From assembly GCA_045595165.1 (NCBI GenBank), contig JAZNZY010000027.1, positions 12,349 through 76,348 on the forward strand: 64,000 nucleotides of DNA. The letters run 5' to 3'. This DNA comes from SFLA01 sp045595165. Lineage in GTDB: Bacteria > Bacillota > Clostridia > Oscillospirales > CAG-382. Within the stretch, counting starts at the first letter, position 1; the number at the start of each line of letters is the position of its first letter. This document shows, piece after piece, positions 59,341 through 64,000 of the stretch. Made by a program: the position numbers and the translations under genes. The notes under the pieces were generated by a model that was not told where the DNA came from, did no database searches, and was given only the letters and a program-made list of their open reading frames with translations.

Positions 59341-60135
59341 GTGGAAATAATTAAGCCTATGATAAAATGCAGACCTTGTGATTCGCATAAAGGTATGTTT
59401 GGAACCTTAAAGCTTCTTTGCGGTAGCCCAAAGTACACCGGCGCCGCTATGCTGTGCTGTGAAGGTGCTTTAAGAAGCGGATGCGGTATCGTAAAGCTTT
59501 TTGCCGATGACAGCGTATTATCTCCGGTAAGAGTACGTTTGCCGGAAGTTATAAATTGTATGCCAAAAGATTTTTTAGGTTCAGATGACGATGCAGCAGT
59601 AATAGGGTGCGGCATTTCAGACATCTATGAAGATCGGTTATTTGAAATTATAACTTCGTTGGACTGTCCTTGTGTGATAGATGCGGATGGAATAAATTAT
59701 ATTGCAAAGAATATAGATGTATTAAGAAAGACAAAGAGCAATATTGTTTTGACTCCCCATCCTAAAGAGTTTTCCCGTTTGACAGGCATTTCAGTTGAAG
59801 AAATACAGAATAACCGAATAGAATGCGCAGAAAATTTTGCCCATGAATATAACTGCACACTCGTTCTTAAAGGACATGGCACCGTTATAGCCGGTCCCGA
59901 TAAAGAAATCGTCATAAATAAAACCGGAAATTCGGCCTTGGCTAAAGGCGGAAGCGGAGATGTGCTTGCAGGGGTGATCGGTTCTCTGCTGGCTCAAGGG
60001 TATGATCCTCATACGGCCGCAGTTGTCGGAGTGTATGTTCACGGTAAAGCCGGTGATATATTATCTCAGCAATACGGTTGTTCGGGAACGCTTCCTTCCG
60101 ATCTGCCGAAGGTGATCGGTAAACTTATTGGATGA
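59341..60135 (+). CDS. nnrD: ADP-dependent NAD(P)H-hydrate dehydratase
   Basis: A 264-residue repair enzyme that dehydrates S-NAD(P)HX. It corresponds to the C-terminal domain of bifunctional Nnr proteins: HKGMFGTLKLLCGSPKYTGA, CVIDADGINYIA, VLTPHPKEFSRLTG and the catalytic NSALAKGGSGDVLAG with its aspartate. The epimerase domain is absent. GTG at 59341 follows AAAGGAGG by 7 bases. It precedes a lipoprotein gene and alr, an arrangement often seen (nnr near alr). Confidence 0.9.
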   Translation: MEIIKPMIKCRPCDSHKGMFGTLKLLCGSPKYTGAAMLCCEGALRSGCGIVKLFADDSVLSPVRVRLPEVINCMPKDFLGSDDDAAVIGCGISDIYEDRLFEIITSLDCPCVIDADGINYIAKNIDVLRKTKSNIVLTPHPKEFSRLTGISVEEIQNNRIECAENFAHEYNCTLVLKGHGTVIAGPDKEIVINKTGNSALAKGGSGDVLAGVIGSLLAQGYDPHTAAVVGVYVHGKAGDILSQQYGCSGTLPSDLPKVIGKLIG

Positions 60136-60170
60136 ACTTGTCTTTCACTTATTTTGTAAAGGCGAGTAAA

Positions 60171-60653
60171 ATGAAAAAAGTATTCTTGTTTGTATTTTGT
60201 TTTGTTATTGTACTGTTTTCCTCATGTAACAATGTTAAAAAGGATAATCTTGAAAAGTTTTTTCAAAATGATACGGTTGTTTTTGAAACGTTGGGAATCC
60301 GATACGAGTATAATGAAACGGACAAAAGCTTTTCGGTGTTGAGCGGCGATTTTTCGGGGATGAATGTGGCTTTTGCCAACGGAGAATGTGTTGTGCGCTT
60401 TAAAGAGTTTTGTATAGATACCGACCCACGCGCCTTTCCGCAACTTAAAAGCTTTGTATCACTGTATACCGCATTTAAAGATAATCTTGATGAGTTCGCT
60501 GTAAATGATCGGAACGAGTACGTTTTACTTATTGACAGTTCTCGCTTTTTGGTGTATTATGATTCAAATGTGAGCAAGATAACTAAACTCGTTGCGGAAA
60601 CAGAAAACGGCAGTTTTGAATATACGGTAGTTAATACGGAGGATATAAATTGA
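60171..60653 (+). CDS. Small lipoprotein of unknown function
   Basis: A 160-residue predicted lipoprotein. The signal peptide KKVFLFVFCFVIVLFSSC ends in a lipobox-like FSSC. The mature part is beta-rich (SFSVLSGDFSGMNVAFANGE, EYVLLIDSSRFLVYYDS). Its layout and position before alr recall lipoproteins such as YdcC, but I see no strong similarity. The ATG at 60171 is chosen for AAGGCGAG upstream and a proper signal peptide; an in-frame ATG at 60132 is possible. It overlaps alr by 4 bases. Confidence 0.7.
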   Translation: MKKVFLFVFCFVIVLFSSCNNVKKDNLEKFFQNDTVVFETLGIRYEYNETDKSFSVLSGDFSGMNVAFANGECVVRFKEFCIDTDPRAFPQLKSFVSLYTAFKDNLDEFAVNDRNEYVLLIDSSRFLVYYDSNVSKITKLVAETENGSFEYTVVNTEDIN

Positions 60654-61750
60654 TTAAACGTAGAGTTGAGGCGGTCATAGATCTGGGCGCTGTTTTGAAC
60701 AATTACAATTATATAAGATCCAAGATCAATGCCGATACAAAGCTACTTTCTATCGTAAAAGCGGATGCATACGGACACGGCGCTGTTGAGGTTTGCCGTA
60801 TGTTGGAGGAACACGGCGCAAGTGAGTTTGCAGTTGCCTGTATAGAAGAAGCCATCGCTTTGCGTGATGGCGGTGTAAAAGGCAATATACTTATATTGGG
60901 GATCACCGACGAGAGCTATAGCCATGTATTGAAGGAATACGATCTTATACAGACTGTAGACAGCTATGAGTATGCTCTTTCCCTCTCCAAGTATAGTAAT
61001 TTAAATGTTCATATTAAGGTCGATACCGGTATGAGCAGGCTCGGTCTGTATTGCCACAGAGCCGATGATGTTGAGAATGCGGCGACCGAAATCGAAAAGA
61101 TATCCAAGCTTGACAATATCAATATCAAAGGCATTTTTACTCATTTTGCCGAGAGTGATGACACAGCCAGTGATTTTACAAAGACGCAGTTTGAGTGTTT
61201 TTCGCAGCTTTTAAAGATTCTCGATGAAAGAAAAATAAACGTTGGAACGAGGCATTGCTGCAACAGTGCCGCTATTCTGAATTATCCCGAGATGCAGTTG
61301 GATATGGTAAGAGCGGGCATAATTTTATACGGACTTGCCCCCTCCCCTTCTACATACAATAATAACCTTCAGCCCGCAATGAAGCTGACTTCCAGAGTTT
61401 CCTCTATATCCGAAATAAACGAAAATGATACAGTAAGCTACGGCAGAAAATATCGTCCCGAGGGTAAAATAAAAAAAGCGGTCGTGTCTATCGGATATGC
61501 AGACGGACTTACGCGAATTCTTTCGGGAAAAGCAACGTTGCGCATCAACGGATACGATTGTCCGATAATCGGCAACATCTGTATGGACTTGTGTGTTGTT
61601 GACATTACTGACGCAAAATGCGATATCGGCGACGAGGTTGTGGTTTTTGAGAATAACAGCGACATTTTGCGTTTAGCTGATCTGGCATCTACCATCAATT
61701 ATGAAATAGTATGCTCTGTCAAAAACCGCGTTCCTAGAAGATATATATAA
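60650..61750 (+). CDS. alr: Alanine racemase
   Basis: A 366-residue fold-type III PLP enzyme producing D-alanine for peptidoglycan. The PLP lysine is in SIVKADAYGHGAVEV and the second catalytic base, tyrosine, in DTVSYGRKYR. HIKVDTGMSRLG and PIIGNICMDLCVVD are also conserved. It starts with TTG at 60650, 7 bases after GGAGG. Last gene of the nnrD operon; a strong terminator follows. Confidence 0.95.
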   Translation: MIKRRVEAVIDLGAVLNNYNYIRSKINADTKLLSIVKADAYGHGAVEVCRMLEEHGASEFAVACIEEAIALRDGGVKGNILILGITDESYSHVLKEYDLIQTVDSYEYALSLSKYSNLNVHIKVDTGMSRLGLYCHRADDVENAATEIEKISKLDNINIKGIFTHFAESDDTASDFTKTQFECFSQLLKILDERKINVGTRHCCNSAAILNYPEMQLDMVRAGIILYGLAPSPSTYNNNLQPAMKLTSRVSSISEINENDTVSYGRKYRPEGKIKKAVVSIGYADGLTRILSGKATLRINGYDCPIIGNICMDLCVVDITDAKCDIGDEVVVFENNSDILRLADLASTINYEIVCSVKNRVPRRYI

Positions 61751-61814
61751 GATATATATAATATAAATGTAAAAGTAAAAACAGACAGCTAAGGGTCGTA
61801 TTCTAGAGGACAGT

Positions 61815-61855
61815 AAAAAAGGAAGCACGAAATTTTCGTGCTTCCTTTTGTTTTG
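61815..61855. terminator. Bidirectional terminator after alr
   Basis: An 11-14-bp stem (about 61819-61832 with 61833-61847) flanked by AAAAAA upstream and TTTTGTTTTG downstream, so it can end both alr and the convergent gene at 61987. Confidence 0.9.
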
Positions 61856-61922
61856 TCTTATACCGTAACAAGCAGGGAAAATGTACGGCACATTTTCCAC
61901 TCGTTAGGAGAACCTAAAACCC

Positions 61923-61978
61923 TTAACCTAACTCAAAACTAATTGCAGCCTGTGCTGCTATTAGTAAAAGAGGGAAAT
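61923..61978 (-). repeat. ppdK-tail-like repeat, copy 1
   Basis: Read on the minus strand it is an open frame FPLLLIAAQAAISFELG with a stop at 61925-61923. The true PpdK end at 63908 reads FRVPIARLAAAQARIKELG. A 38-base core (61941-61978) matches copy 2 at 31 of 38 positions: 14 and 13 identical bases flank an 11-base variable middle. It begins 8 bases beyond the stop of the gene at 61987. Confidence 0.6.
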
Positions 61979-61986
61979 AAGTTTTC

Positions 61987-62760
61987 TCAATGATGTTTCC
62001 AACATTCATTTGCAACATACATTAAATGATAGCGCAATTGAACGAGTAGTTCGTTTGACAGTTCATTGTATTCCTTATCCAATCCTTTTTTGCGAGCGTA
62101 GTATGGCGGAGAATCATTCCACGAACCCATAGCGCCAAAAACATCGGCTTTATCTACTGCATAATATATGGCTTTAAATTCTTTGGGAAGCGGATTTGAT
62201 ATATTGTTATCATTAATGCTTGACAAATCGCATAAAACCTTATACGCATTATGAAAAATATCTGAAAAATACTGTTGTTCTATCTTGGCGGCGAATTCTC
62301 CTATATCCAAAAGTGTTTGCTTGAATTCGTTGGTTTTATCTGTGAAATGAAGATTATCAAAAACAGTATGTTTCTTTATGTATTGCTCATTGTAAATAAT
62401 TTTCCACTTGTTTTGTTCTCGGTCAAATTCCCAAAAAGGACAAAAACAAGAGGTGTTTCCGTTTTTCCAAAAACATACGATTACACATTGAGAAGTGTTT
62501 GCAAAGCCAAGCAAGTGTTTGTTCTCTCTGTTAGTAGGAATAACAAATTTTATATCTTTTAAACCTCGTTGCAAACAAACATCAAACCATTCGCATACTG
62601 AATTTGCTTGAACTGACTTGTGAAATAATAATTTGCGTGCGAAAATAAACTGAATGGATAACGTATGCTTGCTTGGAGTAAAATCAATTTTTTCATTTTC
62701 AAAAAGGGCTTTTCTTGCACTTATTACAATATTACTTGCTTGTTGTATTTCCCCATTCAT
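61987..62760 (-). CDS. Conserved hypothetical protein
   Basis: A 257-residue protein without a recognised domain. It is soluble and rich in aromatic residues. The C-terminal stretch DVFGAMGSWNDSPPYYARKKG followed by LDKEYNELSNELLVQLRYHL looks like the conserved core, which I recall from unannotated clostridial proteins. The gene is visibly more A/T-rich than the housekeeping genes and sits between two ppdK-tail-like repeats, suggesting acquisition. The start follows GGGGG-type sequence (AAGGGGGAACGAG). No function is proposed. Confidence 0.6.
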   Translation of the reverse strand: MNGEIQQASNIVISARKALFENEKIDFTPSKHTLSIQFIFARKLLFHKSVQANSVCEWFDVCLQRGLKDIKFVIPTNRENKHLLGFANTSQCVIVCFWKNGNTSCFCPFWEFDREQNKWKIIYNEQYIKKHTVFDNLHFTDKTNEFKQTLLDIGEFAAKIEQQYFSDIFHNAYKVLCDLSSINDNNISNPLPKEFKAIYYAVDKADVFGAMGSWNDSPPYYARKKGLDKEYNELSNELLVQLRYHLMYVANECWKHH

Positions 62761-62828
62761 TCTCGTTCCCCCTTTTCTTATTTTATATATTATAACATTT
62801 TATAAGAATATTTGCAATAGATGCAAAG

Positions 62829-62856
62829 TCTCCCTGCGGATTTTTCGGCAGGGAGA
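62829..62856. terminator. Hairpin upstream of the 61987 gene, downstream of repeat copy 2
   Basis: A 9-bp stem (62829-62837 with 62848-62856) and 10-base loop, followed on the plus strand by GAAGTTTTGC. It probably ends the minus-strand HAD-gene transcript, but the T tract on that side is short. Confidence 0.5.
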
Positions 62857-62879
62857 GAAGTTTTGCTTTATAAATCTAA

Positions 62880-62932
62880 TTACTTAGATTCTTTAATTGC
62901 AGCCTGTGGTGTAGTACGCAAAAGAGGGAAAT
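62880..62932 (-). repeat. ppdK-tail-like repeat, copy 2
   Basis: Read on the minus strand: YIKAFNFPLLRTTPQAAIKESK then a stop at 62882-62880. The spacing of Y, F, R, QAxIKE follows the PpdK tail YVSCSPFRVPIARLAAAQARIKELG with a few residues missing. The core is 62895-62932. It lies downstream of the HAD-type gene at 62990. Confidence 0.6.
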
Positions 62933-62989
62933 TGAATGCTTTGATATAAAACATCTAATAAAAATATTTTTCATCTGCGCAGGTATTTC

Positions 62990-63463
62990 TTACATTTTGC
63001 CTTTTTTCATTATTTCTTCCACTTTTTGTAAAACTTTGACTGTCCATTCATCATCATGATCGTTTATAATGTGTACTTTAAAGCCATATAATTTACCATT
63101 TTGTGCAACGGATATATCATCATCTATATGCAAATCTATTTGGTATCTTGCAGGATATTTTGAAGGCATAGGTTCTTTTTTATCTCTTTGAACTTCTTTC
63201 ATATGCCTTTTACCATTAACAATTTGTGAAACCCTTATACCATAACACCTTAGTAATCTACGAATATATTTTTCCGTTCGAAAAGATGTTGTATATATCC
63301 ATGTTTCAACATTTTTGTTGTGCAACTGTTGGAATAAATCTTTAGTTCCCAATCGCAATCTTTCTTTGTATATCTTATTCCATGGAAAAACTAACTCTTT
63401 TTCAGTTTTGCACTTATCTGGAGATACAAAAAGAGTATCGTCTAAATCGAACGAAACAATCAT
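62990..63463 (-). CDS. HAD-superfamily hydrolase-like protein
   Basis: A 157-residue protein with the HAD fold motifs: MIVSFDLDDTLF (motif I, DxDxT), WIYTTSF (motif II, Thr/Ser), and DLHIDDDISVAQNG (motif IV acidic cluster). A basic segment YIRRLLRCYGIRV and KRHMKEVQRDKKEP lies between. No large cap domain. The substrate is unknown; small HAD phosphatases act on sugars, nucleotides or nucleic-acid ends. The ATG at 63463 is chosen for AGGAG 8 bases upstream. A/T-rich, between repeat copies. Confidence 0.75.
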   Translation of the reverse strand: MIVSFDLDDTLFVSPDKCKTEKELVFPWNKIYKERLRLGTKDLFQQLHNKNVETWIYTTSFRTEKYIRRLLRCYGIRVSQIVNGKRHMKEVQRDKKEPMPSKYPARYQIDLHIDDDISVAQNGKLYGFKVHIINDHDDEWTVKVLQKVEEIMKKGKM

Positions 63464-63551
63464 AAATTTGCTCCTATACAAGAATTTATATTGAGATTCA
63501 TTTATGCTTTAATTATAACATAAGAATTCAAATCATGCAACAGACACAAAA

Positions 63552-63577
63552 ATCCCCACCGAGAAATCGGTGGGGAT
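63552..63577. terminator. Terminator after the 78-residue membrane protein gene
   Basis: An 11-bp stem (63552-63562 with 63567-63577) and GAAA loop. On the minus strand TTTTTGTGTC follows; on the plus strand AATTTTATTTT follows. Confidence 0.85.
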
Positions 63578-63594
63578 AATTTTATTTTAATGAA

Positions 63595-63831
63595 TTATTT
63601 AACAACCTTAACAAAAACAAGAATGGAAAGGATTATGCCGATAAGAGCATAAAGGCCCACTACTGAACCAAGAATTGAAAAGATAATGCCTAAAAGCGGG
63701 ATTTTTGCTAAAAGACCAATTACAAATCCACATACAATATCTACAAGAACATATACAACAAGTGCCATTACAAACGATTTAAGTTCGGTTGCTTTAAATG
63801 CATTGGGGAAAAATTTTTTTAACATATCCAT
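63595..63831 (-). CDS. Small membrane protein (78 residues)
   Basis: A 78-residue protein with an amphipathic, basic N-terminus (MDMLKKFFPNAFKATELKSF) and two membrane helices (about residues 21-41 and 46-75, with the glycine-containing IGLLAKIPLLGIIFSILGSV). It looks like a small hydrophobic protein seen in gut Clostridia, without known function. AGGAGAT lies 7 bases before the ATG, and it has its own terminator. Between ppdK and the HAD gene, on the same strand. Confidence 0.7.
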   Translation of the reverse strand: MDMLKKFFPNAFKATELKSFVMALVVYVLVDIVCGFVIGLLAKIPLLGIIFSILGSVVGLYALIGIILSILVFVKVVK

Positions 63832-63860
63832 TTTAACATATCTCCTATTGTATTATTTTA

Positions 63861-63891
63861 AAATTCCCCACCTTTTATGTGGGTGGGGAAA
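63861..63891 (-). terminator. Terminator of ppdK
   Basis: A stem AATTCCCCACC/GGTGGGGAAATT (63864-63872 with 63882-63890 as the core), with A/T runs on both sides, 17 bases beyond the ppdK stop on the minus strand. Its stem sequence is almost the same as that of the hairpin at 63552. Confidence 0.85.
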
Positions 63892-63907
63892 TTTTAATAA
63901 AGTAAAA

Positions 63908-64000
63908 TTAGCCTAATTCCTTAATACGAGCCTGAGCAGCTGCTAAGCGGGCAATCGGCACGCGGAAGGGTGAGCAAGATACATAGTCGAGGCCAATCTT
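63908..64000 (-). CDS. ppdK: Pyruvate, phosphate dikinase, C-terminal end (partial)
   Basis: The last 30 codons of ppdK enter from the right edge: KIGLDYVSCSPFRVPIARLA followed by AAQARIKELG and a stop. LDYVSCSPFRVPIARLAAAQA is the strongly conserved PPDK C-terminus, which closes the PEP/pyruvate domain. The enzyme interconverts PEP and pyruvate with ATP, phosphate and pyrophosphate, and connects to the PckG and oxaloacetate decarboxylase functions in this window. Only the tail is visible. Confidence 0.92.
   Translation of the reverse strand, partial: KIGLDYVSCSPFRVPIARLAAAQARIKELG

Noticed and set aside
61923..62932. The two short repeats as a CRISPR array or integron attC sites
   Set aside because: Only two copies about 950 bases apart, with variable centres and no palindromic attC arms, integrase or cas gene. 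They read better as ppdK-like coding tails.

Overview
The window reads as a chromosomal segment of a spore-forming member of the Clostridia (Bacillota), probably an anaerobic gut- or rumen-type lineage. The evidence is the sporulation genes sigG, yunB and cwlD, the gdpP-rplI-dnaB synteny of Firmicutes, AGGAGG ribosome binding sites, many TTGACA-N17-TATAAT-like promoters, frequent GTG/TTG starts, GGGtGRT/NifU-like and DUF4830-type proteins common in Clostridia, and anaerobic carbon metabolism built around a sodium-pumping decarboxylase, GTP-type PEP carboxykinase and pyruvate phosphate dikinase. I saw no phage, transposase, CRISPR array or rRNA. No gene-free stretch exceeds about 240 bases.

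Layout. 1-1835 (minus): a partial GGGtGRT protein, a NifU-like scaffold and PduL. 1974-15518 (plus): aminotransferase and trpS, a divergent type II topoisomerase pair, then gdpP-rplI-dnaB-tilS-ftsH. 15621-20012: a DHHW-like cell-surface protein, a TrmH-family methyltransferase, yunB and sigG (convergent with an unknown zinc-ribbon membrane protein). 20239-27693: the potABCD polyamine transporter followed by a 1117-residue glycosidase-like lipoprotein with repeated modules. 28521-34415 (minus): pckG and rsmA, a QueG-like protein, rpsF-ssb-rpsR and prs. 34651-40701: recA-recX-rimO-pgsA-cysS-mrnC-lexA, apparently one operon with a LexA box at its head. 40756-43538: tRNA-Lys, a small membrane protein, tRNA-Arg, a cytidine deaminase and a DUF4091 protein. 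43583-50640: mostly minus-strand genes (PAS/ATPase-like protein, msmX-type ATPase, RsuA, DUF4830 protein, ABC-F ATPase, hpt). 50843-55368 (plus): the sodium pump oxaloacetate decarboxylase operon and an ArsP_2-type transporter. 55530-61750: DUF6873-like protein, a small Cys-rich protein, radA-cwlD, a membrane protein, then nnrD-lipoprotein-alr. 61923-64000: three more A/T-rich accessory genes interleaved with short repeats that resemble the 3' end of ppdK, whose real 3' end closes the window.

How the genes work together. PckG, the decarboxylase complex (OadA, biotin carrier, OadB, OadG) and PpdK all act at the PEP-oxaloacetate-pyruvate node, and OadB would turn decarboxylation into a sodium gradient. 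PduL links acyl-CoA to acyl phosphate. RecA, RecX, LexA and RadA make up repair and SOS control. SigG, YunB and CwlD are parts of the sporulation programme.

The most unusual signals are the ppdK-tail-like repeats separating accessory cassettes near the right end, a tRNA-Arg gene whose 5' end contains the stop codon of the upstream membrane-protein gene, a recA-to-lexA operon with a single visible SOS box, and repeated IPxxGYV modules in the large lipoprotein.
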